Notes: generated by a model from the letters alone, not told the origin. A stretch of 64,000 bases of DNA from Sedimentisphaerales bacterium (GCA_028282905.1 JANQGW010000184.1:1-64000), one strand, 5' to 3'. Shown: positions 11,080 to 22,161, counted from the stretch's first letter. Made by a program: numbers and translations.

Positions 11080-12129
11080 GTGTTTTGCGGTATGAATCAA
11101 ACTCAATGGGATACACTTTTAAGTGTCGTGAACGGGCAGGTTCTGCCCGAAATACCAACAGGTTTTATCATTGACTGCCCGTGGCTGCCGGGTTGGTATG
11201 GTGTCAGTACGCTTGACTATTTCACCGATGACGATTGCTGGTTTCAGGCGAACAAAAAGGCGATCGAAACCTTCCCGGAGACAATTTTTCTGCCCGGTTT
11301 CTGGGCCGAATACGGCATGTGTACCGAACCGAGCGCATTTGGGGCCAAATGCCAGTGGTTCAAAGATACCATGCCCCATGCGGATAAGATATTCCGGGAT
11401 ATATCGGAAATAGATTTATTATCCAAGCCCAATGTACGCACCGACGGCTTGCTGCCGTTTGTCATTCAGCGCCTCAAACGTATGCGGCCTCACATCGAAT
11501 CCATGGGCCATCAGATCAGATTTGCCGTGGCAAGGGGGCCGCTCAACATCGCCTCATTCCTGCTGGGAACCACCGAATTTATGATGGGGATGATGACTGA
11601 CCCGGATCGATGCCACAAACTTGTCGATTTGATTACTGATTTTTTGATTGATTGGATTGGCTTCCAAATTGAATGTTTTCCGACGATTGAAGGGATTTTC
11701 CTGCTGGACGATATTATTGGATTTGTCGGTGATCAGCAGTGCAGCGAATACGTCGTTCCCAGCTTAAAGAGAATCTACGGAGCTTTTGATGCCAAAATCA
11801 ATATGCTTCACAATGATGCAAATGGGCTGGTTTGTGCCCGGTATCTTTCTCAGATGGGCGTCAATTTATTTAATCCCAGTTTTGAGCACAGCATACAAGA
11901 GCTAAAAGAACTGACCAACAACAAGGTGGCCATCTTGGGCAATATTCCGCCTCGTGATGTACTGGCTCAGGGAACGGAACAGGAAGTCCAGGCTGCTGTA
12001 AAGAACTCGGTCGCAGGGCTTGAGGACAGGTCAAGAATCATCCTGTCTTGCGGCGGTGGAATGCCCCAGGATGTTTCCAACAGCAATATTGACGCATTTA
12101 TTGCCGCTGCAGATATGGATTCCAAGTAA
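11080..12129 (+). CDS. Uroporphyrinogen decarboxylase (URO-D) family protein
   Basis: 349 aa with URO-D/MtaA-like organisation ('IEGIFLLDDIIGFVGDQQCSEYVVPSLKRI', 'LGNIPPRDVLAQGT', 'ILSCGGGMPQDVSNSNIDAFI'). GTG start at 11080, alternative ATG at 11092. Confidence 0.75.
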   Translation: MFCGMNQTQWDTLLSVVNGQVLPEIPTGFIIDCPWLPGWYGVSTLDYFTDDDCWFQANKKAIETFPETIFLPGFWAEYGMCTEPSAFGAKCQWFKDTMPHADKIFRDISEIDLLSKPNVRTDGLLPFVIQRLKRMRPHIESMGHQIRFAVARGPLNIASFLLGTTEFMMGMMTDPDRCHKLVDLITDFLIDWIGFQIECFPTIEGIFLLDDIIGFVGDQQCSEYVVPSLKRIYGAFDAKINMLHNDANGLVCARYLSQMGVNLFNPSFEHSIQELKELTNNKVAILGNIPPRDVLAQGTEQEVQAAVKNSVAGLEDRSRIILSCGGGMPQDVSNSNIDAFIAAADMDSK

Positions 12130-12208
12130 AAGAGAATGATTTTGGTATGTTCAAATGAATCAAGGTGTCATAAGTCATCTGTTTTCGTTTTACAGGAAAG
12201 GTAGAATT

Positions 12209-13066
12209 ATGAGAAAGCGAGGATTTACGCTTATTGAACTGCTGGTGGTCATCGCGATTATTGCACTGCTGATGGCAATTATCATGCCGAGCCTGCATTT
12301 AGTTAAGATGAAGGCCGCATCGATTCTCTGCATGACTAATGTCAAAAATCTTGCTTTGGGCTGGTATTCCTATCAGGAAGAAAATGACGGTAAAATGATG
12401 GCGGGACGATTCGATGGCGTTACCGTCAATGGTAAGACGGTTCCCGGCTGGATCAATACTCCCCATACCGATGAGGACAATCAGTCAGCAACCCGGTTAA
12501 GCCCTACGAGCAGAAATGTTGTGACGGATGAAGATGAGATCAGGGGGATTATGGCAGGCGCGTTATATCCATATTTGGAATCGCCCGGCGTTTTCAATTG
12601 CCCTGCAGATAAAGTCAAATCGCTTTATGACACCGTCGATCCAGAAAAATTTGTAACCTATGCAATTCCTGTGTGCCTGGCCGGTGATACCTCCTATCGA
12701 ATTACGAAATTTTCACGGATTACCTCGCCTTCAATGCGCTACAATTTTGTGGAGACAGCGGAAGAAAGAAACTTTACCATGGCGGCTCACTGGGTATTCG
12801 GCGTTCCGGAGTTAACCGGCAGAGACGATTATGTCTGGTGGGGACCGATGGCTGTCAACCATGGCGATGCCAGCATTCTGGGCTTTTGTGACGGCCATGC
12901 GGAAGTGCGAAAATGGCAGAATCCCTGGACAAAAGAGCGAGTTGTCAAACTTTCTCAGCAGGGGACAGATACCTATGCCATCGATACTGCCAGTGGACAT
13001 ACAAGCGATAATTCTGAAGACCTTGCTTACATGGCAAAGGGCTGGCCGTATCAACGAAGAAAATAG
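12209..13066 (+). CDS. Type II secretion/prepilin-like protein (N-terminal methylation motif, H-X9-DG type)
   Basis: ORF 12155..13066; start at 12209 gives [29 protein letters not shown]. 'VNHGDASILGFCDGHAEVRKW' near the C-terminus. Confidence 0.88.
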   Translation: MRKRGFTLIELLVVIAIIALLMAIIMPSLHLVKMKAASILCMTNVKNLALGWYSYQEENDGKMMAGRFDGVTVNGKTVPGWINTPHTDEDNQSATRLSPTSRNVVTDEDEIRGIMAGALYPYLESPGVFNCPADKVKSLYDTVDPEKFVTYAIPVCLAGDTSYRITKFSRITSPSMRYNFVETAEERNFTMAAHWVFGVPELTGRDDYVWWGPMAVNHGDASILGFCDGHAEVRKWQNPWTKERVVKLSQQGTDTYAIDTASGHTSDNSEDLAYMAKGWPYQRRK

Positions 13067-13219
13067 TCAAAAAATGTGTTTGCGGGAAGAGATTTTGTTA
13101 TCATAATAGTTTAGGCCGCTCACAGTTCTGTAATGTTTCATTGCGGCAAAAACAATACAGACCTATTGGGCAAATTTGATTTCCATATTATATATAAATG
13201 TCAGTGAATAAGGACAAGT

Positions 13220-14515
13220 ATGAAAAGGCGTGATTTCTGTAAAGCTGCAATGGTAGTGCCGTTTATCATTCCGAGCAGTGTATCGGGTACAAATGCGCCA
13301 AGCAACCGGATTAATATCGCATCCATCGGAACCGGACGAATGGGTTTCGGTGACATGCGAAGTTGTTTGTATCAGGGCCTTGATAAAAATGTGAGAATCG
13401 TTGCGGTTTGTGATGTTGACAGCAAACGGGCGATGGCTGCGAAAAAAACGGTTGATGATATATATGCCAAAGAACTCGGACAGGGCAAAGTTGACGGCGT
13501 GCAGGTTTACAGTGATTACCGGAAATTGCTTGAGCGAAAGGATATTGACGGTGTGACGATTTCGACGCCTGACCATTGGCACGCCCTGATTGCCATCGCG
13601 GCAGCAAACTCGGGCAAGGATATTTATCTTCAAAAGCCGCTGACTTACTCGATTGCTGAAGGTCAAAGACTCGTTGAGGCCGTACGGCGGAACAAAGTTA
13701 TTCTGCAGACGGGTTCACAGCAGCGGTCCAGCGTTTATTTTCGCAAGTCTTGTGAATTAGTGCGTAACGGACGCATTGGAAAACTGCAGCGAATTGAGGT
13801 TGTGATGCCGACTGATCACGGTCGGGCAGACGCCCCTCAGATGAACGTTCCAGAGAATCTTAATTATGACATGTGGCTTGGCCCTGCATCTCCAACATCC
13901 TATACGGAGCAGCGAGTGCATCCTCAAAATGGGTTTGGCAGGCCGGGGTGGCTTCAGATCGAGCAGTATTGCCGCGGCATGATTACGGGGTGGGGTTCTC
14001 ATATGTATGATATCGCCCAATGGGCATTGGGTGTTGATGCCCATTCCGGCCCGGTGAAGGTAAAGGCCGACGCGGAATTTCCGGACCGCGGCTTATTCAA
14101 TGTTCATGTTGGGTTTACCGCTGAGGCGGAATATGCCAACGGTGTGAAGATGATTTCGCACAGCGGAAAGGCGGGGGTGAAATTCATTGGCACCGACGGC
14201 TGGATATGGGTGGAACGGGGATCATTTAATGCGCATGATCGAAATATTTTCCGTGAGAAGATGGGGCCCGGTGATGCCAAGCTCATGGTGAGTGAAAATC
14301 ACATGTCCAACTTTCTTGAAAGCATGCGGTCGCGGAAAGACCCCATTGCTCCGGTCGAGGTTGGCCATCGCTCAAACAGCGTTTGCGTTATACACCATAT
14401 TGCCATGAAGCTAAAACGGCAGTTGCAATGGAATCCCAAAGAGGAGCGTTTTCTGAACGATGATGAGGCGAGTGCGATGCTGGATTATAAACATCGCGAG
14501 CCTTGGACTGTCTAA
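13220..14515 (+). CDS. Gfo/Idh/MocA family oxidoreductase with Tat-like signal
   Basis: MKRRDFCKAAMVV; Rossmann motif 'IASIGTGRMGFGDM'; 'DGVTISTPDHWHALIAIAAANSGKDIYLQKPLTYSIAEG'. Confidence 0.93.
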   Translation: MKRRDFCKAAMVVPFIIPSSVSGTNAPSNRINIASIGTGRMGFGDMRSCLYQGLDKNVRIVAVCDVDSKRAMAAKKTVDDIYAKELGQGKVDGVQVYSDYRKLLERKDIDGVTISTPDHWHALIAIAAANSGKDIYLQKPLTYSIAEGQRLVEAVRRNKVILQTGSQQRSSVYFRKSCELVRNGRIGKLQRIEVVMPTDHGRADAPQMNVPENLNYDMWLGPASPTSYTEQRVHPQNGFGRPGWLQIEQYCRGMITGWGSHMYDIAQWALGVDAHSGPVKVKADAEFPDRGLFNVHVGFTAEAEYANGVKMISHSGKAGVKFIGTDGWIWVERGSFNAHDRNIFREKMGPGDAKLMVSENHMSNFLESMRSRKDPIAPVEVGHRSNSVCVIHHIAMKLKRQLQWNPKEERFLNDDEASAMLDYKHREPWTV

Positions 14516-14536
14516 TTTAATAATAAAATACAGGCT

Positions 14537-15571
14537 TTGGGGAAAGATAAATTCATGATGAGCAAGGACGGTATGAGACAAATTCAGTTATCGAAGGTCA
14601 TTTCGATGATTGCCTTGGCTTCAGTTTCCATTTATGTGTTTGCTGAGGCAGAGGCTTCAGATTCTATAGTTGCCCTGAAAAACAATAAAACAATCACACT
14701 TTCCTGTGGCGACGACACTATCCTGAGTTATTATCATGCAGTGCATGATGTCCCGGAAGGCGTGAATCCGGCATATCGGCGCAGCGGATTTATTCATCCT
14801 CTTTATTCTCCGTCCGAGCATATTCTGACACGCATTCAGCCGCCGGACCATTATCATCATTACGGTATCTGGGCTCCATGGACGAAAACACATATTGACG
14901 GCAAAGAAGTGGACTTCTGGAATCTGGCCAAAAAACAGGGGACTGTTCGTTTTGCGGAGTTGCTTTCTACTCATTCAGGTTCCGATGCCGGTGGGTTTAA
15001 GGTTCGCCAGGAGCATGTGCAGTTTTTACCCGAGGGTAAACAGCGGATTGCCATGAATGAGGTCTGGAGTGTGAAGGCTTCCGTTTGTACGGTTGAACAA
15101 AAACGTGTTTGGGTCATAGATATTGCCAGTGAATTAACGAATATTCTGGACACACCGGTCATACTGGACCAGTATCGATACGGTGGGGGTGTGGGATTCC
15201 GTGCTACGGAACAGTGGACCAAAGAAAACTGTACTGTGCTGACTTCGGAGGGCAAGACACGCAAAGACGCTGACGGCACACGTGCCCGATGGTGTGATGT
15301 TAATGGCGAAACAGGCAATAAAAATCACAGCAGCGGCGTTCTGTTTATGAGTCACCCGGATAATCGAGAGCATCCGGAACCGATGCGGGTTTGGCCGGAA
15401 AACTCGGTCGGCGGCAGAGGGGAGATGTTTTTTGAGTTTTGCCCCATCCGGCTTAAAGGCTGGACACTTGAGCCGGGCAAGAAATATGTGCTGCGATATC
15501 GATTGATTGTCTATGACGGAAAGCTCAAACCTGAAACCATGGAGGCTTTGTGGCAGGAGTATGTAAAATAA
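14537..15571 (+). CDS. PmoA / DUF6807 family protein
   Basis: '[51 protein letters not shown]' is characteristic of the family annotated PmoA/DUF6807. Confidence 0.82.
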   Translation: MGKDKFMMSKDGMRQIQLSKVISMIALASVSIYVFAEAEASDSIVALKNNKTITLSCGDDTILSYYHAVHDVPEGVNPAYRRSGFIHPLYSPSEHILTRIQPPDHYHHYGIWAPWTKTHIDGKEVDFWNLAKKQGTVRFAELLSTHSGSDAGGFKVRQEHVQFLPEGKQRIAMNEVWSVKASVCTVEQKRVWVIDIASELTNILDTPVILDQYRYGGGVGFRATEQWTKENCTVLTSEGKTRKDADGTRARWCDVNGETGNKNHSSGVLFMSHPDNREHPEPMRVWPENSVGGRGEMFFEFCPIRLKGWTLEPGKKYVLRYRLIVYDGKLKPETMEALWQEYVK

Positions 15572-17061
15572 AGAGTTTTTTTCTCAAAAACGGTTGCCTT
15601 TTGGGGGCTTACGCCGGGTTGTTGCTGGCGGTCAGTTGCCTGTTAGCAGGAGGGTGTGTTTGTGAAGCTGCCGGGTTACAGGAAGAGAGCCGAAAGGGTG
15701 GCGTTGCGAAAAATGTATTGCTGATTTGCGTTGACGATTTGCGGCCCGAGTTGAAATCATTTGGTAAGTCATATATAAAGTCTCCAAATATTGATCGGCT
15801 GGCCGAAGCGGGACGCGCATTTCACCATCATTATGTTAATGCCCCCAGCTGCGGGCCGTCACGTTATACTCTGCTGACCGGCCGCTACGGGCCAGCGGGA
15901 AATAACGCATTATTTCAGCGAGCCAAAGAAGCAGTCAAACAGCCGGACAGTGTGCCGCCGAGTATGCCGCAATGGTTCCGTCAGCACGGCTATACCACCG
16001 TCTCGGTTGGCAAGGTGTCCCATCATCCCGGCGGCCGCGGCGGCAAAGACTGGAATGACGATTCAATCATTGAAATTCCCAATGCCTGGGATCGACACCT
16101 GATGCCGGTCGGCGAGTGGCAGCACCCGCGAGGAGCGATGCACGGGCTGGCCAACGGCGAAATACGGATTAAACCGAGTGATATGGACGTTTTCCAGTCA
16201 ACTGCCGGGCCGGATAGTATTTACCCGGATGGACTTATTACCGAAGAGGCATTGAAGCAGCTTGATGAATTAACCGGTACCAACCGAAAACCATTTTTCC
16301 TTGCTGTTGGCATTATCCGTCCCCATCTTCCCTTTGGTGCCCCTGAAAAATATCTGGAACTCTACCGTGATGAGAAGTTGCCGCCTATCCCGCACGCCGA
16401 AAAGCCGACTGGTCGGACGACCTGGCACGGTTCCGGCGAATTCATGAATTATAACCGTTGGGGCAAAGATCCTCGAAAAGATCAGGCATTTGCAACAGAA
16501 GTTCGCCAACATTATGCGGCCTGTGTCAGCTATGCCGATGCGCAGATTGGAAGCATTCTCGATAAACTGAAAGAAACGGGTGCTGACAAAAATACCATCG
16601 TTGTTGTTTGGGGCGACCACGGCTGGCATTTGGGAGAGCATGGCATTTGGGGCAAACACGCTTTGTTTGAAGAATCGCTGCATTCACCGCTGATTATCTA
16701 TCATCCCGGAATCGACAGACCCGGCACAAAAACGGATGCGGTTGTGGAGACCATGGATGTATTCCCAACACTTTGCGAGCTCACAGATATTCCTGTTCCC
16801 GATTTTATACACGGCAGGTCTTTACAGCCTCTGCTGAAAAATCCCAAGGCGAAAGGGCATCCGGCTATCGCTTATACGGGAAGGGCAAATACGATTTGCA
16901 ACAACCGATACCGGCTTGTTGTTCATCGGGATGGCTCGAAGGAACTCTATGACCATACCACTAAAGAAAAAGAAACGGTTAATGTCGCCGATCATCATCC
17001 GGAGATCGTTAATGAACTGACGAAGCTGTTGAATCAAAGACTGGCGCTGAAGAAAAACTGA
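15550..17061 (+). CDS. Sulfatase (iduronate-2-sulfatase-like), probable lipoprotein
   Basis: '[60 protein letters not shown]' contains the C-x-P-S-R formylglycine motif; '[22 protein letters not shown]'. The start overlaps the upstream CDS end by 22 bp. Confidence 0.92.
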   Translation: MAGVCKIKSFFLKNGCLLGAYAGLLLAVSCLLAGGCVCEAAGLQEESRKGGVAKNVLLICVDDLRPELKSFGKSYIKSPNIDRLAEAGRAFHHHYVNAPSCGPSRYTLLTGRYGPAGNNALFQRAKEAVKQPDSVPPSMPQWFRQHGYTTVSVGKVSHHPGGRGGKDWNDDSIIEIPNAWDRHLMPVGEWQHPRGAMHGLANGEIRIKPSDMDVFQSTAGPDSIYPDGLITEEALKQLDELTGTNRKPFFLAVGIIRPHLPFGAPEKYLELYRDEKLPPIPHAEKPTGRTTWHGSGEFMNYNRWGKDPRKDQAFATEVRQHYAACVSYADAQIGSILDKLKETGADKNTIVVVWGDHGWHLGEHGIWGKHALFEESLHSPLIIYHPGIDRPGTKTDAVVETMDVFPTLCELTDIPVPDFIHGRSLQPLLKNPKAKGHPAIAYTGRANTICNNRYRLVVHRDGSKELYDHTTKEKETVNVADHHPEIVNELTKLLNQRLALKKN

Positions 17062-17096
17062 ATGAAAAGTTAAGTGTATTAAATAAAGGAAATACT

Positions 17097-17906
17097 ATGT
17101 CACTGGTGAACAAAATGAATAATGGGCATAAGAAAAATCGAAAACTCCTGTTTGCTTGTCTGGCGTTGCTGTTTTGCAGCAGCTTAAGCATGGCCGGCAA
17201 GCATGTCCTAATCTACACGAAAAACGGCAAGGGATTTGTCCATAAGAATATTGCTGCCAGTGTGAAGTGCCTGGAGAAAATATGTAAAGATAACGGCTGG
17301 ACATGTGAGTCCACGGACGACGCGTCGGTCTTTACAAAAGCGAAGATCAGCAAGTTTGATGTATTGGTTTTCTCGAACACCAACAATGAAACATTTGATA
17401 CCGAAGCACAAAAGCAGGTATTTAAAGAATATATTCAAAATGGCGGTGGATTCGTTGGGATTCACTCTGCCTGCGGATCAGAGCGAAATTGGCCCTGGTT
17501 CTGGGCCAATCTGGGCGGCAAGTTTATCCGGCATGCTCCGGGCTGTCAGGATTTTGATATTAAAGTCATCGACAAGAAACACCCTTCCACGAGTTTTCTG
17601 GGCGATGTCTGGAAATGGAAAAGTGATGAATTTTATTATCTAAACCACCTGAATCCGGGTATCCATGTCTTAATCGCGGGCGATCTGCGAACCATCAAAG
17701 ATCAGGGAAAGGACAAGTATCCCGGCGAAGTTTATGGCGATTATTTCCCATTGGCGTGGTGTCAAGAGTTTGACGGCGGCCGGCAATGGTACACCGCGCT
17801 TGGCCACATGGATGAGCATTATCAGGATGAGAATTTTATTCAGCATCTGACGGGTGGTATCCGCTGGGCCATGACAAAAAAAGAATCCAAAACAGAATCG
17901 AAATAA
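17097..17906 (+). CDS. ThuA domain-containing protein
   Basis: 'KHVLIYTKNGKGFVHKNIAASVKCLEKI', 'GGGFVGIHSACGSERNWPWFWANLGGKFIRHAPG', 'FPLAWCQEFDGGRQWYTALGHMDEHYQDENFIQHLTGGIRWAM'. Confidence 0.9.
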   Translation: MSLVNKMNNGHKKNRKLLFACLALLFCSSLSMAGKHVLIYTKNGKGFVHKNIAASVKCLEKICKDNGWTCESTDDASVFTKAKISKFDVLVFSNTNNETFDTEAQKQVFKEYIQNGGGFVGIHSACGSERNWPWFWANLGGKFIRHAPGCQDFDIKVIDKKHPSTSFLGDVWKWKSDEFYYLNHLNPGIHVLIAGDLRTIKDQGKDKYPGEVYGDYFPLAWCQEFDGGRQWYTALGHMDEHYQDENFIQHLTGGIRWAMTKKESKTESK

Positions 17907-17929
17907 TCTTTTATCATAGGAGTCAAACG

Positions 17930-19315
17930 ATGAAGCGAAGAGATTTTCTTAAAAGCAGTGCAGCAGTGACGGCCGGGGCCTTCGGGATTCCGACAATAGT
18001 GTCCTCATCGGCCTTTGCCAAGTACCGCCCCAATGATAAAATTAATGTTGCCCAGATCGGCTTCGGTCGAATTGCGATGACGCATGACCTTCCGGAAACA
18101 ATCAAACACGATATGTGCCGTGTGGTGGCGGTGGCGGATGTGGACATGAATCGTGCAAAGCATGGTAAAAAATGGATCGACGGTTACTATGCCAAAAAAA
18201 CCGGTAAAGACAACTATATGGATACGAAGGTCTATCAGGATTACCGTGAAATGCTGCAGGATCCGAGTATCGATGCGGTGATTATCTCGACGCCGGACCA
18301 CTGGCACGCACAGCCGGCCATCGAAGCAGCTTTAAAGGGCATGGATGTCTATCTGCAGAAGCCGGCCGCTCTGACCATTGCTGAGGGCCGGATGATGAGC
18401 GATATCATGAGCCGGACGGGCACGATTTTCCAGATCGGCAGCCAGCAGCGGTCCGTTCGCCCGTGGCCCCATTTTAAAAAGGCCTGTGAATTAGTCCGAA
18501 ACGGAGCCGTCGGAAAAATCACGAATATCCAGATTGCGCTCGGTACCGATCCCGGCGGGAAGGATGAGCCGGAAATGCCGGTTCCTGCCAATCTGGATTA
18601 CGATTTGTGGCTTGGTTCCACACCGAACGTGTATTACACGGAAAAACGTGTTCACCCGCAAAAAGGGTACGGACGACCCGGTTGGCTTCGGTGTGAGCAG
18701 TTTGGCGCCGGCATGATTACCGGCTGGGGTGCTCATCACCTGGACACGGCCCATTGGGGCATGGGAACTGAATTTACCGGTCCGATTGAAGTGGAAGGAA
18801 CCGCTAAGTTCCCCACATCCGGCCTGTGGAATGTCCATGGGAATTATGACCTCCACTATAAATACGCTAACGGTGTGAAGATGCACGTTAGCAGTCAGTA
18901 TCCCAATGGCGTGAAGTTCATCGGTGAAGAAGGGTGGATCTTTGTGTCTCGCGGCAATGTCAAGGTGACTTCCAGTGATCCGAATGTCGGCGATTCTTCG
19001 ATGAAGGCATTGGATGCCAGCGATCCCAAGCTCTTGAAATATGATATCGGCCCGAATGGAATTAAACTCTATGAAAGCCCTGAACAGCACTTAGATTGGC
19101 TGGAGTGTATTCGCAGCCGCCGCCAACCGGTGGCTCCGGCTGAAGTGGCGCATCGCTCCTGCAGTGCGTGTCTGCTGGGGCACATTGCAATGAAACTGCC
19201 GCGTAAACTACGCTGGAATCCGAATACCGAGCAGTTTGTCAATGATGAGCAGGCCAATGCGATGCTTTCACGTCCGCAGCGGTCCGGTTACGGTACGACG
19301 AATATCAAGATGTAA
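17930..19315 (+). CDS. Gfo/Idh/MocA family oxidoreductase with Tat signal
   Basis: MKRRDFLKSSAAVTAGAFGIP; 'INVAQIGFGRIAMTHDLP'; 'DAVIISTPDHWHAQPAIEAALKGMDVYLQKPAALTIAEG'. Confidence 0.94.
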   Translation: MKRRDFLKSSAAVTAGAFGIPTIVSSSAFAKYRPNDKINVAQIGFGRIAMTHDLPETIKHDMCRVVAVADVDMNRAKHGKKWIDGYYAKKTGKDNYMDTKVYQDYREMLQDPSIDAVIISTPDHWHAQPAIEAALKGMDVYLQKPAALTIAEGRMMSDIMSRTGTIFQIGSQQRSVRPWPHFKKACELVRNGAVGKITNIQIALGTDPGGKDEPEMPVPANLDYDLWLGSTPNVYYTEKRVHPQKGYGRPGWLRCEQFGAGMITGWGAHHLDTAHWGMGTEFTGPIEVEGTAKFPTSGLWNVHGNYDLHYKYANGVKMHVSSQYPNGVKFIGEEGWIFVSRGNVKVTSSDPNVGDSSMKALDASDPKLLKYDIGPNGIKLYESPEQHLDWLECIRSRRQPVAPAEVAHRSCSACLLGHIAMKLPRKLRWNPNTEQFVNDEQANAMLSRPQRSGYGTTNIKM

Positions 19316-19340
19316 TTCGCATCTGTTAAGAGAAATAGTG

Positions 19341-19378
19341 TGGCTCAAGCTGACGAGGGGACAGCTTGGGTCACTTTT
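19341..19378 (+). terminator. Putative Rho-independent terminator
   Basis: TGGCTCAAGCTG - ACGAGGGGA - CAGCTTGGGTCA (12-bp stem with two G-U wobbles) followed by CTTTT. Confidence 0.6.
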
Positions 19379-19428
19379 ACGAATGGTTGTCAGATAAAAA
19401 TCAGGATTATTGGAAGGTCTGATGTGTT

Positions 19429-20814
19429 ATGAAAAAGTTGACAGTGCTTTTATTAGCGGGATTGTGTGTTATGGTCTTGGCAGGATGCCAGTCGAAAAGC
19501 TCAAGCTTTACGGGGGCTGACGGCGAAGTTAAGCTGGTAACGTTGGATCCGGGGCACTTCCATGCGGCTTTGGTACAAAAAACGATGTATGACCAGATTC
19601 ATCCGACCGTTCACGTCTATGCGCCCGATGGGCCGGATGTGGTTGACCATCTGAATCGAATCAAGGGTTTCAATACGCGACAGGATAACCCAACGGCCTG
19701 GACCGAAGAAACTTATGCGGGTGCTGATTTTCTTCAGAAAATGATTTCTGACAAAGGCGGTAACGTCGTTGTCACTTCCGGGAATAACTCCAAGAAAACC
19801 GATTATATTTTTAGCTGTATTGACAACGGATTTAACGTACTGGCTGACAAGCCGATGGTTATTTCGCCGGACAAATTCGAGTTGCTGGTTGATTCTTTTG
19901 AATTGGCTGAAAAAAAGGGCCAGCTGCTCTATGATATTATGACCGAACGGCATGAGATCACGACCATGCTGCAGAAGGAGCTTTCGCAGATACCATCGGT
20001 TTTCGGTCAACTCGAAAAAGGTACCCTCGAAAATCCTGCGGTGACCAAGGAAAGCGTTCATCACTTTTTTAAATATGTATCCGGCAATCCGATCAAACGT
20101 CCGGCGTGGTTCTTTGATCCGGCCCAGCGGGGTGAGGCTTTGGTGGATGTCTCAACGCACTTGGTTGATTTGATTCAGTGGGAGTGTTTCCCCGAGCAGA
20201 TCATTGACTATAAGACTGATATTAGGATGCTGAACGCCAAACGCTGGACGACTCAAATGACTCCAGTACAATTTAAGAAGGTGACCCATCTGGGAAGTTA
20301 TCCAGATTATCTCAAGAAATATATCAATGGTGACAATTTAGCCGTCTATTCCAACGGTGAAATGAATTATACGATTAACGGTGTGCACGCCAAGGTGTCA
20401 ATTATCTGGAACTTCCAGGCGCCGGAAGGTACCGGTGATACGCATTACTCAATTATGCGGGGAACCCGGAGCAATCTCATCATCCGACAGGGAAAAGCGG
20501 AAAATTACAAACCGACACTCTATGTTGAATCGCCTCCGGGCGTCAAAATCGACAGTCAGCTTCATCAAGCCATTGGTAAGACGCTGCAAAAAAAATACCC
20601 CGGGATTTCGGTGGAAAAGCTGTCACCGGGAAAATGGAAGGTGGGCATCCCGAAAAAATACCATGTCGGACATGAAGCCCATTTTGCTCAGGTTACGGAA
20701 AAATATCTTCGTTACCTGAAAGACGGAAAATTGCCGGATTGGGAAGTGCCGAATATGATTGCGAAATACTATACAACAACGCAAGCACTGAAAAAAGCAC
20801 ATCAACAACAGTGA
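19429..20814 (+). CDS. Gfo/Idh/MocA-like oxidoreductase with lipoprotein signal peptide
   Basis: MKKLTVLLLAGLCVMVLAGCQSKSSS (lipobox LAGC); 'VKLVTLDPGHFHAALVQKTMYDQIHPTVHVYAPDGPDVVDHLNRIKGFN', 'CIDNGFNVLADKPMVISPDKF'. Confidence 0.82.
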   Translation: MKKLTVLLLAGLCVMVLAGCQSKSSSFTGADGEVKLVTLDPGHFHAALVQKTMYDQIHPTVHVYAPDGPDVVDHLNRIKGFNTRQDNPTAWTEETYAGADFLQKMISDKGGNVVVTSGNNSKKTDYIFSCIDNGFNVLADKPMVISPDKFELLVDSFELAEKKGQLLYDIMTERHEITTMLQKELSQIPSVFGQLEKGTLENPAVTKESVHHFFKYVSGNPIKRPAWFFDPAQRGEALVDVSTHLVDLIQWECFPEQIIDYKTDIRMLNAKRWTTQMTPVQFKKVTHLGSYPDYLKKYINGDNLAVYSNGEMNYTINGVHAKVSIIWNFQAPEGTGDTHYSIMRGTRSNLIIRQGKAENYKPTLYVESPPGVKIDSQLHQAIGKTLQKKYPGISVEKLSPGKWKVGIPKKYHVGHEAHFAQVTEKYLRYLKDGKLPDWEVPNMIAKYYTTTQALKKAHQQQ

Positions 20815-20859
20815 TTTGTCTATTGGTGCTACGATAAACCAAGAACAGGAGTTGGTCTC

Positions 20860-21249
20860 ATGGGAAAGACGGCAGAAAACGGAATTCCCGAAGAAAAGCT
20901 GGTGTTGTACGAAAAGCTGGTAGCCACCCAGCCGCAGGTGGAAAGAAAAGGTGCTGCCATGCCTTACACATCGGTCAATGGGAATATGTTCAGCTTTCTG
21001 ACAAAAGAGGGCTGTTTAGCACTGCGGCTCCCGGAAGAGGAACGCGAGGAGTTTCTTAAAAAGTACAAAACCAAACTTTGTGAACAGCATGGCAGGGTTA
21101 TGAAGGAATACGTTGAAGTTCCGGACTCGCTGCTGAAAAAAACGGCTCAATTAAAGCCCTTTTTTGCCAGAAGTTTCGAGTATGTCAGTTCGCTGAAAGC
21201 GAAGCCGACTAAGAAGAAAACCGCAAAAAAGAAAGCATCTAAGAAATGA
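20860..21249 (+). CDS. Small protein with TfoX-N-terminal-like fold and Lys-rich C-terminal tail
   Basis: 129 aa; 'ERKGAAMPYTSVNGNMFSFLTKEGCLALRLPEEEREEFLKKY' resembles TfoX-N/DUF1801-like proteins; ends KPTKKKTAKKKASKK. Confidence 0.6.
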   Translation: MGKTAENGIPEEKLVLYEKLVATQPQVERKGAAMPYTSVNGNMFSFLTKEGCLALRLPEEEREEFLKKYKTKLCEQHGRVMKEYVEVPDSLLKKTAQLKPFFARSFEYVSSLKAKPTKKKTAKKKASKK

Positions 21250-21288
21250 TCCCGGCAAGAAGCGAACCGTATCTGCGATGTTTGCCGA

Positions 21289-21999
21289 TCATCGGGATTT
21301 TGAGCGGCCGCGTCGGTTGCAGAGCAATGATGCGCCGACAAAGAGCAGCGAGATCGTTGACGGTTCCGGCACCGCGGTAATGTTATCAATGCCAAGCGTT
21401 GCCGAGATATGTGGAGGATGATTGCCGGGGACGGTTGGCACCGCGGAATCATGTCGAATCAGTAACCGCTCAACATTGGCGAGAGTATCTGCCAGTACAC
21501 CCGTGCCGTCAGGAACCTTGAGGCTGCCGGGGACATAGACCAGGTCGGCGGCATCCAATCCGAAACTGATATGCTGCCAGTTGCCTGTCGGCAGTACCGG
21601 AACCAGGTTTGCGGAGGCCCAGGTTCCGCCGGGGCCGAACAGCAGGATGCGAAGTGAAATATCATCCGGTCCGGCTATCCGGTTAACATCCAGTTCAATT
21701 GACGTCACACCTGCGGCAATATAATCCCCGGCCCACTGCGCAGTATTATACGTTCCCAGATGGAAACCACTGACGCCTATTTGAAGAAAACCGTCACCCA
21801 GGCCACCTGGGCCGCCGTTAGCGACATGTGCAGGTGCCGGGGGAACCTGATTGCCGCCTGTCCAATTGGCAATATTCCCATCGGTTTGAAAATCATCAAT
21901 CTGGTCGGGCAAAATCGCCAGCGCAGAACTGCTCAAGCATAACAAAAACAGGCTTAGTATAGGCATGATATGTGTTTTCATCGCATGTCTCCTGTGCAA
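21289..21999 (-). CDS. PEP-CTERM sorting-domain secreted protein
   Basis: N-terminal signal (MKTHIMPILSLFLLCLSSSALA); C-terminal 'AVPEPSTISLLFVGASLLCNRRGRSKSR'. Confidence 0.88.
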   Translation of the reverse strand: MHRRHAMKTHIMPILSLFLLCLSSSALAILPDQIDDFQTDGNIANWTGGNQVPPAPAHVANGGPGGLGDGFLQIGVSGFHLGTYNTAQWAGDYIAAGVTSIELDVNRIAGPDDISLRILLFGPGGTWASANLVPVLPTGNWQHISFGLDAADLVYVPGSLKVPDGTGVLADTLANVERLLIRHDSAVPTVPGNHPPHISATLGIDNITAVPEPSTISLLFVGASLLCNRRGRSKSR

Positions 22000-22161
22000 A
22001 ATTGATTATCTTCAGCTAATTGAAGGATGTCAGCCCATGCTGTCGATTGCTGTAAAACATTATTAGTACGTTGGATATCGCAAACAGTTCAATGTATGAT
22101 TATTTGCTGACAGTTTGATGTGAATTCTGGCCGTAGGAAGTCTTTTATTGGAGGTAGGGTA

